A stretch of 64,000 nucleotides of DNA from assembly GCF_007991755.1 (NCBI RefSeq), contig NZ_BJYY01000022.1:1-64000 (forward strand), read 5' to 3'. The position numbers and the translations under genes were made by a program. A model generated the notes under the pieces. It did not search any database, had not been told where the DNA came from, and saw only the letters and a program-made list of their open reading frames with translations. This document shows positions 10,766-19,906 of this stretch, piece by piece. This DNA comes from Cellulomonas aerilata. GTDB taxonomy: Bacteria; Actinomycetota; Actinomycetes; Actinomycetales; Cellulomonadaceae. The first letter of the stretch is position 1, and each line of letters begins with the position of its first letter.

Positions 10766-11878
10766 ATGGATCAGCTCATTGTGGGCCGCCCGGTCGCCGG
10801 CGCCGCTCCGGCCGCGGTCCGGCGCGCGGGACGGCGGCGCGTCGTCGGCTACGTCGTGCCAGCGGGTGCGCTCCTGGTCGGCGCGGTGCTCGTGGCGGCT
10901 GCCCTGCTCGGCGGCGCGGCGGCGCCGGAGGCGCTGTCGGATCCGGGCCCGCTGACCCGCTGGGGGCTCCTCGCCCTCCGCCTCGCCTGCGACCTGTCCG
11001 CGATCGGCACGATCGGGGTACTCCTGGTCGCGGTCCTCCTGCTCGCGTCCACGTCGGGCGCGATGCGTGCGGACGGGGCACGTCTGCTCCGGGCCGCGAC
11101 GTGGTGGTCAGCGGTGTGGTGCGCGACCGCCGTCCTGGCCGCTCTCCTGACGCTGTCCACGGTCGCCGGCATCCCGCTCGCGTCGGTCGTCGCCTCGGGC
11201 CTGCTGCCGCTGGCACTCGACCTGGAGCCCACGCGGGCCCTGCTCGCGACGGCGTGGCTGGCCCTGCTGGTGGGCGCGGGTTCCCGCGGGTCGCCCACCC
11301 CGGCCCGGGGCGCGCTGCTCCTGCTGGGGGCCGGGTGGGCACTCGTCCTGCCGGTGCTGACCGGTCACGCCGGGCACGGTGGATCCGGGGCACTGGCTGC
11401 GACCGGAGGGGCGGTGCACGTCGGGGCCGCCGCGGTGTGGGTCGGCGGACTGGGGGCCCTGGTGGTGCACCTGCGCGGCACGGCGGCGACCCTGAACGCG
11501 GTCCTGCGTCGGTACAGCGCCGTCGCCCTGGGCTGCTTCGCCCTCGTGGCGGTGTCCGGTGCGCTGACCGGCGTCGGGACGGTCGACCGCGTCGACCAGC
11601 TGTGGTCCACGCCCTACGGGCAGCTGCTGCTCGCGAAGGTCGTCGCCCTGGTCGGGCTCGGCGCGATGGGCCACCGGCACCGGGTGCGCACCATCGCCGC
11701 GGCCGCCCAGGGTCGCCCGCGGGCCTTCGTCGCCCTCGCGACCGGCGAGCTCGTCGTCATGGCGTGCGGGATGGCGCTCGCGGTCGCGCTCTCGCACACC
11801 GCTCCGCCGGTCGGGTCGAGCGGTCACGCCGCGGGCCCCGGTGCGGCCGACGTGGTGACGGCGGCGAGCGGGAGGTAG
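10766..11878 (+). CDS. CopD-like polytopic membrane protein
   Basis: A 370-residue membrane protein with about eight hydrophobic helices and a C-terminal CopD domain, known from copper-resistance and copper-import proteins. His-rich spots within or beside helices (GHAGHGG, GGAVHVGAAAVWVGG, MGHRHRV) and a closing hydrophobic helix (GELVVMACGMALAVALSHT) fit the family. The ATG at 10766 has GAGGAGGA nearby, so the 13 codons upstream are left out. As the third gene after the multicopper oxidase and signal peptidase it suggests a copper-handling function. The CopC-like periplasmic partner found next to many CopD genes is not visible here. Confidence 0.78.
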   Translation: MDQLIVGRPVAGAAPAAVRRAGRRRVVGYVVPAGALLVGAVLVAAALLGGAAAPEALSDPGPLTRWGLLALRLACDLSAIGTIGVLLVAVLLLASTSGAMRADGARLLRAATWWSAVWCATAVLAALLTLSTVAGIPLASVVASGLLPLALDLEPTRALLATAWLALLVGAGSRGSPTPARGALLLLGAGWALVLPVLTGHAGHGGSGALAATGGAVHVGAAAVWVGGLGALVVHLRGTAATLNAVLRRYSAVALGCFALVAVSGALTGVGTVDRVDQLWSTPYGQLLLAKVVALVGLGAMGHRHRVRTIAAAAQGRPRAFVALATGELVVMACGMALAVALSHTAPPVGSSGHAAGPGAADVVTAASGR

Positions 11879-11964
11879 GCCGCCGCGCGGTCCCGACGCC
11901 GTGCGTGGGCGGCCGGCCGGCGCGACCGGGCAGCGCGCGGGCTCGAGCGCCGCGCCGACGCTTG

Positions 11965-11970
11965 TAGGGT
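11965..11970 (+). promoter_or_regulatory. -10 box of glgP (leaderless)
   Basis: TAGGGT six bases before the glgP GTG, matching TANNNT and placing the transcription start at the start codon. Confidence 0.5.
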
Positions 11971-11976
11971 CGCCGC

Positions 11977-14574
11977 GTGAGAGCCATCCGCCGCTTCACC
12001 GTCCGCACGCTGCTGCCGTCCGCCCTGGCGGACCTCGACGAGCTGGCGCGGAACCTGCGCTGGTCGTGGCACGCGCCGACCCGGGACCTGTTCGCGTCGA
12101 TCGACGCCGACCGGTGGGTCTCCGGCGGCGGGGACCCGGTGGCGCTGCTCGGGTCCCTCGGGCCCGACCGGCTCGACGTCCTGGCGGCGGACGAGGAGTT
12201 CGTCGCCCGGGTGCGGGCCGCCCGGGCGGACCTGGACCGCTACCTCTTGGACCCGCGCTGGTACCAGGCGGCCGGCGCGGACCTGCCGCGGTCGATCGCG
12301 TACTTCTCCCCGGAGTTCGGGATCACCTCCGTGCTCCCGCAGTACTCCGGCGGGCTGGGGATCCTCGCCGGCGACCACCTCAAGAGCGCCTCGGACCTGG
12401 GCGTGCCCGTCGTCGGCGTCGGCCTGCTGTACGGCTCGGGGTACTTCCGCCAGTCGCTGAACCGCGACGGCTGGCAGGTCGAGACCTACCCGGTGATCGA
12501 CCCGGACGGGCTGCCGCTGACCCTCCTGCGCGAGGAGGACGGCCGGCCGGTGGAGATCTCGGTCGGCCTGCCCCAGGGCCGGACCCTGCACGCGCACCTG
12601 TGGACCGCGGCGGTGGGCCGGGTCCCGCTGCTGCTGCTGGACTCCGACGTCCCGGAGAACGACGACGCCGCCCGGCGGGTGACCGACCGGCTCTACGGCG
12701 GCGGGGGCGAGCAGCGCCTGCAGCAGGAGCTGCTGCTCGGCGTCGGGGGCGTGCGGGCCCTGCGCGCCTGGTCGCGGCTGACCGGGGCGCCGGCGCCGGA
12801 GGTCTACCACACCAACGAGGGCCACGCCGGCTTCCAGGGCGTCGAGCGGATCGGCGAGCTCGTCCGCGGTGCGGGACTTCCCTTCGGGGCGGCGCTGGAG
12901 GCGGTCCGGGCCGCCACCGTGTTCACCACCCACACCCCGGTCCCGGCCGGCATCGACCGGTTCCCGCGGGACCTGGTGGCGGCGTACCTGGGGGAGGGCG
13001 GCGCGGTGCCCGGTGTGCCGGTCGCCGACGTGCTGGACCTGGGCGCCGAGCGCTACCACGGCGGGGACCCGACCCTGTTCAACATGGCCGTCATGGGGCT
13101 GCGCCTGGGCGGCCGGGCCAACGGCGTCTCGGTGCTGCACGGCCACGTCTCGCGCGACATGTTCGCCGCGCTGTGGCCCGGCTTCGACCGGTCCGAGGTG
13201 CCGATCGGCTCGGTGACCAACGGCGTGCACGCCCCGACCTGGGTCGACCGGCGGCTCCAGGGTCTGGCCGAGACCCGGCTCGACCCGGCCGAGCTCGAGT
13301 CGGGTGCCGGCTGGCTGCGCGCCGACGCCGTCGGGGACGCCGAGCTCTGGGAGCTGCGCCGCACCCTGCGGGCCCAGCTCGTCGCCGACGCGCGCACGCG
13401 GCTGCGGGCGTCGTGCCGGCTGCGCGGGGCGACGCCCGCCGAGCTCGGCTGGGTCGACGACGCGCTGTCCCCGGACGTCCTGACGATCGGGTTCGCCCGG
13501 CGGGTGCCGACCTACAAGCGGCTCACCCTCATGCTGCGCGACCCCGAGCGGCTGCGGCGGCTGCTGCTGCACCCGCAGCGCCCGGTCCAGCTGGTCATCG
13601 CCGGCAAGTCGCACCCGGCGGACGACCAGGGCAAGAGCCTCATCCAGCAGCTCGTCCGGTTCGCCGACGCGCACGACGTGCGGCACCGCATCGTCTTCCT
13701 GCCGAACTACGACATCGCGATGGCCCAGACCCTCCTGCCCGGCTGCGACGTGTGGCTGAACAACCCGCTGCGCCCGCTGGAGGCGTCCGGCACGTCCGGG
13801 ATGAAGTCCGCGCTCAACGGCGGCCTCAACCTGTCCATCCTCGACGGCTGGTGGGACGAGTGGTTCGACGGCGAGAACGGGTGGGCGATCCCGACCGCGG
13901 ACGGGGTCGACGACCCCGACCGGCGCGACGACCTGGAGGCGGCCGCGCTGTACGACCTGGTGGAGAACGCGGTCGCGCCCCGCTTCTACGACCGCGACGA
14001 GCGCGGGCTGCCGGTCACGTGGCTCGGGATGGTCCGGCACACGCTGGCCACCCTGGGCCCCAAGGTCCAGGCGACCCGCATGGTGGCCGAGTACGTGCGG
14101 TCGCTGTACGCGCCCGCGGCGCTCGCGAGCCGCGCGCTGACCGGCGCCCCCGACGACGCCGACCGGCACGTCGACCGGCACCGCCCGGCCGTCGAGCTGG
14201 CCGCGTGGAAGGCCCGGGTGCGCGAGCAGTGGGGGCGCGTGCACGTCGACCACGTGGAGTCCGGCGGCGTCGGCGACTCCCCGCAGGTCGGCGACTCGCT
14301 GCGGGTCCGGGCCTACGTCTCCCTCGGCGACCTGCGGCCGGACGACGTCGCGGTGCAGGTGCTGCACGGCCGCGTCGACGAGGAGGACGACCTGACCACG
14401 TTCGCCGCTGCCGACCTCGGGCTGGTCGAGGAGTACGAGGCGGGGCGGTGCGCGTTCGGCGGCGACCTGACGCTCGCGGCCTCGGGGCCGTTCGGCTACA
14501 CGGTCCGGGTGGTGCCGCGGCACCCGGCCCTGGTGTCGGTGGCGGACCTCGGGCTGGTCGTCAACGCCGGTTGA
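11977..14574 (+). CDS. glgP: Alpha-glucan phosphorylase GlgP
   Basis: Phosphorolyses terminal alpha-1,4 bonds of glycogen or maltodextrin to glucose-1-phosphate, using pyridoxal phosphate. The 865-residue protein belongs to the actinobacterial alpha-glucan phosphorylase type with an N-terminal DUF3417-like part (LARNLRWSWHAPTRDLF). The barrel has YFSPEFGI, YSGGLGILAGDHLKSASDLG, YHTNEGHAGF and the cofactor lysine Lys610 in EASGTSGMKSALNGG. The GTG at 11977 is preceded by TAGGGT (11965-11970) at six bases and no Shine-Dalgarno, so it is probably leaderless. Its last 14 bases overlap the end of glgX on the other strand. Confidence 0.96.
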   Translation: MRAIRRFTVRTLLPSALADLDELARNLRWSWHAPTRDLFASIDADRWVSGGGDPVALLGSLGPDRLDVLAADEEFVARVRAARADLDRYLLDPRWYQAAGADLPRSIAYFSPEFGITSVLPQYSGGLGILAGDHLKSASDLGVPVVGVGLLYGSGYFRQSLNRDGWQVETYPVIDPDGLPLTLLREEDGRPVEISVGLPQGRTLHAHLWTAAVGRVPLLLLDSDVPENDDAARRVTDRLYGGGGEQRLQQELLLGVGGVRALRAWSRLTGAPAPEVYHTNEGHAGFQGVERIGELVRGAGLPFGAALEAVRAATVFTTHTPVPAGIDRFPRDLVAAYLGEGGAVPGVPVADVLDLGAERYHGGDPTLFNMAVMGLRLGGRANGVSVLHGHVSRDMFAALWPGFDRSEVPIGSVTNGVHAPTWVDRRLQGLAETRLDPAELESGAGWLRADAVGDAELWELRRTLRAQLVADARTRLRASCRLRGATPAELGWVDDALSPDVLTIGFARRVPTYKRLTLMLRDPERLRRLLLHPQRPVQLVIAGKSHPADDQGKSLIQQLVRFADAHDVRHRIVFLPNYDIAMAQTLLPGCDVWLNNPLRPLEASGTSGMKSALNGGLNLSILDGWWDEWFDGENGWAIPTADGVDDPDRRDDLEAAALYDLVENAVAPRFYDRDERGLPVTWLGMVRHTLATLGPKVQATRMVAEYVRSLYAPAALASRALTGAPDDADRHVDRHRPAVELAAWKARVREQWGRVHVDHVESGGVGDSPQVGDSLRVRAYVSLGDLRPDDVAVQVLHGRVDEEDDLTTFAAADLGLVEEYEAGRCAFGGDLTLAASGPFGYTVRVVPRHPALVSVADLGLVVNAG

Positions 14575-16804
14575 ACGGCGTGCGGTCGGGGCCGGTCGGC
14601 TCGGAGCGGCGCTCGAGGTAGAGCCGCATGGACAGCGGCTCGAGCACGACGCCGTCGCCCGCGTCGGGGTGCAGCCCGCCGCCGATGGCCGCCGACGAGC
14701 GCTCGCCGGGGTGCTCCCAGGCGCTGTCCCACGCGAGCTCCCAGTGCGTGGGCCGGTCGTCCGCGAGCACGACCCGCACGGGGTCCAGGGCGCCGTTGAT
14801 CGCCAGCAGCACCGTGGAGCCCGCCACGGCACGCAGCATCTGCAGGCTGCGCACGGCCGGGTCGTGCCAGGCGTCGTGGTCCAGCGGGCCGCCGTCGGCC
14901 GCGAACCAGGCGAGGTCCGGGCGGGCGCCCTCCACCGCGGGCCGGCCGCGGAAGAACGTGGGCACCTGCATCGCCGCGTTCTCGCGCCGCAGCAGCAGCA
15001 GGTACCGGGTGGTCGCGAGCAGGTCCCGGCGCCACTCGGACAGCGTCCAGTCCACCCAGGAGATCGGGCCGTCCTGGCAGTAGGCGTTGTTGTTGCCGTG
15101 CTGGGTCCGGCCGATCTCGTCCCCGGCCGTGATCATCGGCGTCCCGGCGGACAGCAGCAGCGTGCCCAGAAGGTTGCGGATGGACCGGCGGCGCAGCGGC
15201 AGGATGTCCACACCGGGCGAGTCGGCCCGCACCGGCCCCTCGACGCCGTGGTTCCACGACCGGTTGTCGTCGCTGCCGTCGCGGCCGTGCTCGCCGTTGG
15301 CCTCGTTGTGCTTGTGCTCGTAGGCGACCAGGTCCGCCAGGGTGAACCCGTCGTGCGCGGTCACGTAGTTCACGGACGCCACCGGCCCGCGCACCAGCGG
15401 CGGGTCGCCGTGGCCGAACAGGTCGACGGACCCGGCGAGCCGGGTGGCCAGCTCGGCGACGCCCTGCCCCGGGCGGCCGTGGGCGGCCTGCGCGGCGTCG
15501 CTCAGCCAGAACTGGCGCGCCGCGTTGCGGAACCGGTCGTTCCACTCGCCCATCGGCGGCGGGAAGCTGCCGGTTCGCCAGCCGCCAGGACCGACGTCCC
15601 ACGGCTCGGCGACGAGCTTGACGTCCCGCAGGACCGGGTCGGTCTGCAGGCCGACGAGGAACGGGTGGTCGGGGTCGAACCCCTCGTCGGTCCGGCCCAG
15701 CGTCACCGCGAGGTCGAACCGGAACCCGTCCACCCCGACCTGGGTGACCCAGTAGCGCAGCGAGTCCAGCGCGAGCTGCACGACGCGGGGCCGGCGGAAG
15801 TCCAGGGAGTTCCCGCACCCGGTGACGTCCGCGAACCGGGCCGGGATGCCGCCGTCGTGCAGGTAGTAGCCCGTCGTGTCCAGCCCGCGCCACGACACGT
15901 GCTGGCCGCCGTCCCCGCCCTCGCAGGTGTGGTTGTAGACGACGTCGAGCAGCACCTCGAGCCCGGCCGCGTGCAGCAGCTGGACGGCGCCGGTGATCTC
16001 GGCCAGCACGGCGCCGGCGCCTGCCGCCTGCGCGTCGGCGGTGGCGTAGGCGGCGTGCGGGGCGAAGAAGCCGAGCGTGTTGTAGCCCCAGTAGTTGGTC
16101 AGGCCCTTGTCGATCAGGTGCGGCTCCGACGCGAACGCGTGGATCGGCAGCAGCTCCAGCGTGGTGACGCCGAGGGAGAGCAGGTGGTCGATCGTCGCGG
16201 GGTGCGCCAGCCCGGCGTAGGTGCCGCGCAGGTCCTCCGGGACGCCGGGCAGGGAGTGGGTCAGGCCGCGAACGTGCGCCTCGTAGACCACCGTGGACTC
16301 CCACGGGACGCCGGGCCGCGGGATGCGCTCGCCGCGGTAGGCCGGGTCGACGACGACGCCGTGGGGGACCGATCGCACCGAGTCGCGCGGGTCCGGCGGG
16401 CCGTCGTGGGCCCCGGCCCCGGCGTCGTCGGTGACGTGCCCGTACGTCTCCGGCCCGTAGCCCAGCGCCCCGGACAGCCCGCGCGCGTAGGGGTCCACGA
16501 GCAGCTTGGCCGGGTTGTGGCGCAGGCCGCGGGTGGGGTCCCAGGCGCCGTGCGTCCGGAAGCCGTAGTGCTGCCCGGCGTGCACGCCGGGCACGTGCGC
16601 GTGCCAGATGCCGTGGACCGGGCCCTCCAGCGGGACCCGGCGCTCGTGCCAGCCCAGACCCGACGCGTCGTCCCGGTCGAGCAGGCACAGGTCCACCCCG
16701 GTGGCGCGTGCGGCCAGCACCGCGACGTCGACCCCGTCCCCGGCCAGGTGCACGCCCAGCGGGGGCGTGGGGCGGTAGGAGGGGACCGGGGCTCGTGACG
16801 TCAC
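14561..16804 (-). CDS. glgX: Glycogen debranching enzyme GlgX
   Basis: Hydrolyses alpha-1,6 branch points left by phosphorylase trimming. The 747-residue GH13 isoamylase-type protein begins with the family's beta-sandwich (PTPPLGVHLAGDGVDVAV) followed by the barrel: DVVYNHTCEGG, nucleophile Asp364 in GFRFDLAVTLGR, acid/base Glu400 in LVAEPWDVGPGG, YVTAHDGFTLADLV, and the GlgX-typical HNEANGEHGRDG and GRTQHGNNNAYCQD. The GTG at 16804 has GACAAT (16811-16816) six bases upstream and no Shine-Dalgarno. It converges with glgP, overlapping by 14 bp; together they form the degradation half of the alpha-glucan genes. Confidence 0.95.
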   Translation of the reverse strand: MTSRAPVPSYRPTPPLGVHLAGDGVDVAVLAARATGVDLCLLDRDDASGLGWHERRVPLEGPVHGIWHAHVPGVHAGQHYGFRTHGAWDPTRGLRHNPAKLLVDPYARGLSGALGYGPETYGHVTDDAGAGAHDGPPDPRDSVRSVPHGVVVDPAYRGERIPRPGVPWESTVVYEAHVRGLTHSLPGVPEDLRGTYAGLAHPATIDHLLSLGVTTLELLPIHAFASEPHLIDKGLTNYWGYNTLGFFAPHAAYATADAQAAGAGAVLAEITGAVQLLHAAGLEVLLDVVYNHTCEGGDGGQHVSWRGLDTTGYYLHDGGIPARFADVTGCGNSLDFRRPRVVQLALDSLRYWVTQVGVDGFRFDLAVTLGRTDEGFDPDHPFLVGLQTDPVLRDVKLVAEPWDVGPGGWRTGSFPPPMGEWNDRFRNAARQFWLSDAAQAAHGRPGQGVAELATRLAGSVDLFGHGDPPLVRGPVASVNYVTAHDGFTLADLVAYEHKHNEANGEHGRDGSDDNRSWNHGVEGPVRADSPGVDILPLRRRSIRNLLGTLLLSAGTPMITAGDEIGRTQHGNNNAYCQDGPISWVDWTLSEWRRDLLATTRYLLLLRRENAAMQVPTFFRGRPAVEGARPDLAWFAADGGPLDHDAWHDPAVRSLQMLRAVAGSTVLLAINGALDPVRVVLADDRPTHWELAWDSAWEHPGERSSAAIGGGLHPDAGDGVVLEPLSMRLYLERRSEPTGPDRTPFNRR

Positions 16805-16865
16805 CCGTGCATTGTCACCGGGCCGGGCCCGCCGGTGCGGGTGAACTCGCTGGCGCGGGCGACGG

Positions 16866-16871
16866 TAGCCT
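16866..16871 (+). promoter_or_regulatory. Probable -10 box of etfB
   Basis: TAGCCT about 75 bases before the etfB GTG. Unlike many neighbours, etfB would then have a leader of roughly 70 nt and a Shine-Dalgarno (GAGAGGGA). Confidence 0.35.
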
Positions 16872-16945
16872 CGTCCCGCGGTGCGCAGAGCCCGCGCCGG
16901 GCGCCGAACGGGTGACCCGGTCGGTCGCCGGAGAGGGACGCCGAC

Positions 16946-17737
16946 GTGAAGATCGTGGTGTGCGTCAAGCACGTGCCCGACATCCAGTCCGACCGGAGCC
17001 TGGGCCCGGACGGGCGGGTCGTCCGCGACGGTGGTGACGGCACGCTCAACGAGCTGGACGAGAACGCCGTGGAGGCCGCGCTGGTGCTCGCCGCGGCCGC
17101 GGGGGAGTCCGAGGTCGTCGCGCTCACCGTCGGCCCCGCCGAGGCGGCCGACGCCGTGCGCCGGGCCCTGCAGATGGGCGCCGACGGCGCGGTGCACGTG
17201 CTCGACGACGCGGTCGCCGGCTCGGACGTCTTCGGGACGACGGCCGTCCTGGCCGCCGCGGTCCGGCACCTCGACGCGCAGGGCCACGTCGACCTGGTGC
17301 TGACCGGCATGGCGGCGCTGGACGGGCTGACGTCCCTGCTGCCGGCCGCGCTCGCCGCCGAGCTCGACCTGCCGCAGCTGACGATGGTCGCCGAGGTGGC
17401 GGTGGAGGACGCCGTCGTGCGCGTGCGGCGCGAGCTGGACAGCGCCAGCGAGGAGCTCACCGCGCCGCTGCCCGCGCTGGTCAGCGTGACCGACCAGGCC
17501 AACTCGCCCCGGTACCCGAACTTCAAGGGGATCATGGCCGCCCGCGCCAAGCCGGTGACCGTGCTGGGCCTGGCGGACCTCGGCGTCGACCCGGCGACCG
17601 TGGGCGCCGCCGGCTCCCGGACCCGCATCGTCGAGGCCGCCCCGCGCCCGCCCCGCGAGGACCGCGTCCTGATCACCGACGACGGGACCGCCGGCACGCA
17701 GCTCGCGCGGTATCTCGTCGACCGCAAGCTCGTCTGA
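16946..17737 (+). CDS. etfB: Electron transfer flavoprotein beta subunit (EtfB/FixA)
   Basis: Beta chain of the FAD/AMP heterodimer that takes electrons from acyl-CoA and other dehydrogenases to the respiratory chain. The 263-residue protein has the family start MKIVVCVKHVPD, the NELDENAVEAAL helix and the AMP-site region LVLTGMAALDG..TSLLPAALA. The GTG start at 16946 has GAGAGGGA upstream. etfA follows 50 bp later. The etfB-etfA pair near a cysteine desulfurase, mnmA and ligA is a conserved actinobacterial arrangement. Confidence 0.95.
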   Translation: MKIVVCVKHVPDIQSDRSLGPDGRVVRDGGDGTLNELDENAVEAALVLAAAAGESEVVALTVGPAEAADAVRRALQMGADGAVHVLDDAVAGSDVFGTTAVLAAAVRHLDAQGHVDLVLTGMAALDGLTSLLPAALAAELDLPQLTMVAEVAVEDAVVRVRRELDSASEELTAPLPALVSVTDQANSPRYPNFKGIMAARAKPVTVLGLADLGVDPATVGAAGSRTRIVEAAPRPPREDRVLITDDGTAGTQLARYLVDRKLV

Positions 17738-17787
17738 CCCGTCCGGTCCCACCGCCGCACCCCTGCGTCCCCGAGAGAGGGAGCCCC

Positions 17788-18819
17788 GTGACCGAGCCCG
17801 TGACCGACCCTGCGACCGACGTGCCGACCGGACCCGTCGTCGTCCTGCTCGACCACCACACGGTCGACGGCGCACCCCGGCTGCGTCCGCCCGTGCTCGA
17901 GCTCCTGACGCTCGCCCGGGGGCTTGCCGCGTCGACCGGGTCGCCCGTGCACGCGGTGGCCGTCGAGCCGGGGCTGGCGCAGGCGGCCGCCGAGGAGCTG
18001 GGCCGGTACGGGGTCGCGCGGGTGCACGACGTCGTCCTGCCGGGCGCCGACCCGCACCTGACGCCCGTGGTCGCCGAGGCGCTCACCGCGGTGGTGCGGA
18101 CCGACGACGCCTCGGCCGTCCTGCTCGCCTCGACGTTCGAGAACAAGGAGGTCGCCGCGCGCCTGGCGGTGCTCACCGGTGCGGGGGTCGTCAGCGACGC
18201 GACCGGCGTGACGCAGGAGGACGGCGTCGTCGTGGTGTCCAAGACGGTGTTCGCCGGCACCTGGACCACCCGGTGCGCGATCACCACGCCGCTGGCCGTG
18301 GTGCTCGTGAAGGCCAACGCCGTGCCGGCCGAGACCGTGGCCGACCCGACCACGCCCCAGGTCGAGCCGCACGAGGTCACGGTCAGCCCGTCCGCGCTGC
18401 GGGCGACGCTGGTCCGGCGGACCGAGCGGGCGGCGTCGGGGCGTCCCGAGCTCGCCGAGGCGCAGACCGTGGTGGCCGGCGGCCGGGGCACCGACGGCGA
18501 CTTCTCGCCGGTCGAGGAGCTCGCGGACGTGCTGGGCGGTGCGGTGGGGGCGACGCGGGTCGCGACCGACGAGGGCTGGATCGGGCACGAGTCCCAGATC
18601 GGCCAGACCGGGGTGACCATCTCGCCCCAGCTCTACATCGGTGCGGGTATCTCCGGGGCGGTGCACCACCGCGGCGGCATGCAGGCGTCCGGCACGATCG
18701 TGGCCGTCAACACCGACCCCGAGTCGCCCATCTTCGAGATCGCCGACTTCGGGATCGTCGGCGACCTGTTCACCGTGCTGCCGCAGGCGGCGGAGGAGAT
18801 CAGGCGACTGCGGGGCTGA
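17788..18819 (+). CDS. etfA: Electron transfer flavoprotein alpha subunit (EtfA/FixB)
   Basis: FAD-carrying alpha chain of ETF. The 343-residue protein has an N-terminal ETF domain and the C-terminal FAD domain with RGTDGDFSPVEELAD, ATDEGWIGHESQIGQTG, LYIGAGISGAVHH and NTDPESPIFEIADFGIVGD. The GTG at 17788 follows GAGAGAGGGAG. It pairs with etfB upstream and meets the minus-strand phosphotransferase gene tail to tail 47 bp later. The first ten residues are an acidic low-complexity run (TEPVTDPATDVPT), so the start could lie slightly further in. Confidence 0.95.
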   Translation: MTEPVTDPATDVPTGPVVVLLDHHTVDGAPRLRPPVLELLTLARGLAASTGSPVHAVAVEPGLAQAAAEELGRYGVARVHDVVLPGADPHLTPVVAEALTAVVRTDDASAVLLASTFENKEVAARLAVLTGAGVVSDATGVTQEDGVVVVSKTVFAGTWTTRCAITTPLAVVLVKANAVPAETVADPTTPQVEPHEVTVSPSALRATLVRRTERAASGRPELAEAQTVVAGGRGTDGDFSPVEELADVLGGAVGATRVATDEGWIGHESQIGQTGVTISPQLYIGAGISGAVHHRGGMQASGTIVAVNTDPESPIFEIADFGIVGDLFTVLPQAAEEIRRLRG

Positions 18820-18866
18820 GCGGCGCGCTCGTCCGCTCGGCGGGCGCGGGCAGCGGGCGTCGCGCC

Positions 18867-19850
18867 TCAGCCCAGGCTGCGCAGCCAGCGCAGGGTCTGG
18901 ACCGCCTGGGCGCCCTGGAACCGGCGCAGGTTGGGGATGCCGGTCGGGGCGGGCTGCAGCGCCCCGTGCGCGAAGTACCCGGCGAGCCCGGCCAGCACGG
19001 GCCGCAGCCGGTCGTCGCCGACGCCCTCGGAGACCCGCTGCGAGCGGAAGATCGCGTTCGGCTCCCCGCCCCCCTGCATCGCGACGCTGGGCAGCATGAG
19101 CGCGACGTCGAGCCACGGCGCGCCCAGGGCGGCGTGCGGCCAGTCCACGAGCCAGCAGGTCGTGGAGTCGAGGATCACGTTGTCCGCGCGCAGGTCACCG
19201 TGCACGAGGGCGTCGCCCGCCGCGGCCTGGGCCCACCGCGCCTCCGCGTCGACCAGCTCGTCCAGGTGCGCCAGCGTCCAGGCGCCGAGCTCGCCGCCGG
19301 CATCGGCGACACCGCGCCGGTAGGCCTCGGGCTCGGCGGCCAGGGACGCCCAGCCCGACATGACGTCGGCGAGGGTCTCGGTGACCGGCCGCAGGGCGTG
19401 CGGCTCGCGCGGGGCGGTGCCGGCCAGGCGGTCCAGGGCCGACAGCACCCGGACGAGGTCGTCCGCACGCCAGGGCAGCACCGGGGAGCGACCGTGCACG
19501 GCCTGGAAGCCCAGCAGCACCCAGGTGCCGTCGTCGTGGGACCACAGCAGCCGCGGCGCGGGCACGTCGTCCGGCAGCGCCGCGGCGACGGCGACCTCGC
19601 GGCGGGCGAGGTCGGGCGAGTGCGGGTTCTGCTCGGCGGACACCGCCTTGACGAAGACCTCGCGTCCGTCGCCGAGCTCCAGGACCGAGGCGAAGCCCGG
19701 GCTGAACCCGCTGGTCGCGCCGGTCTCCGCGATCACCTCGGCACCGGCCTGCTGCGCGATGCGCGCCCGGACGTGGCGCGGGAGGTCCTGCCAGCCGAGG
19801 CGGGACCCCGAGAAGGCGACCGGTGTCTCGTCGGGATCCGGAGCAGTCAC
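18867..19850 (-). CDS. APH-fold phosphotransferase family protein
   Basis: A 327-residue protein of the aminoglycoside-phosphotransferase/choline-kinase fold. It has the catalytic loop LVHGDLRADNVILD and the metal motif LVDWPHAALG, plus VFVKAV (nucleotide-binding Lys). Actinobacterial chromosomes carry many such proteins with unknown small-molecule substrates; nothing suggests antibiotic resistance. It is divergent from the cysteine desulfurase gene, 56 bp apart. The GTG at 19850 has CACCAT (19857-19862) at six bases and no Shine-Dalgarno, so both divergent genes look leaderless. Confidence 0.85.
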   Translation of the reverse strand: MTAPDPDETPVAFSGSRLGWQDLPRHVRARIAQQAGAEVIAETGATSGFSPGFASVLELGDGREVFVKAVSAEQNPHSPDLARREVAVAAALPDDVPAPRLLWSHDDGTWVLLGFQAVHGRSPVLPWRADDLVRVLSALDRLAGTAPREPHALRPVTETLADVMSGWASLAAEPEAYRRGVADAGGELGAWTLAHLDELVDAEARWAQAAAGDALVHGDLRADNVILDSTTCWLVDWPHAALGAPWLDVALMLPSVAMQGGGEPNAIFRSQRVSEGVGDDRLRPVLAGLAGYFAHGALQPAPTGIPNLRRFQGAQAVQTLRWLRSLG

Positions 19851-19892
19851 GCGCCCATGGTGCCAGCCGCGAGCGGGGTGTCACGGGGTTCG

Positions 19893-19898
19893 TAGACT
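19893..19898 (+). promoter_or_regulatory. -10 box of the cysteine desulfurase gene (leaderless)
   Basis: TAGACT eight bases before the GTG at 19907. The same hexamer stands before gatC and ilvD. Confidence 0.5.
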
Positions 19899-19906
19899 GG
19901 ACCCTC

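Noticed and set aside
18867-19850. Aminoglycoside resistance gene
   Set aside because: The kinase fold matches, but the family is broad and no close resistance-enzyme motif or mobile context is present.
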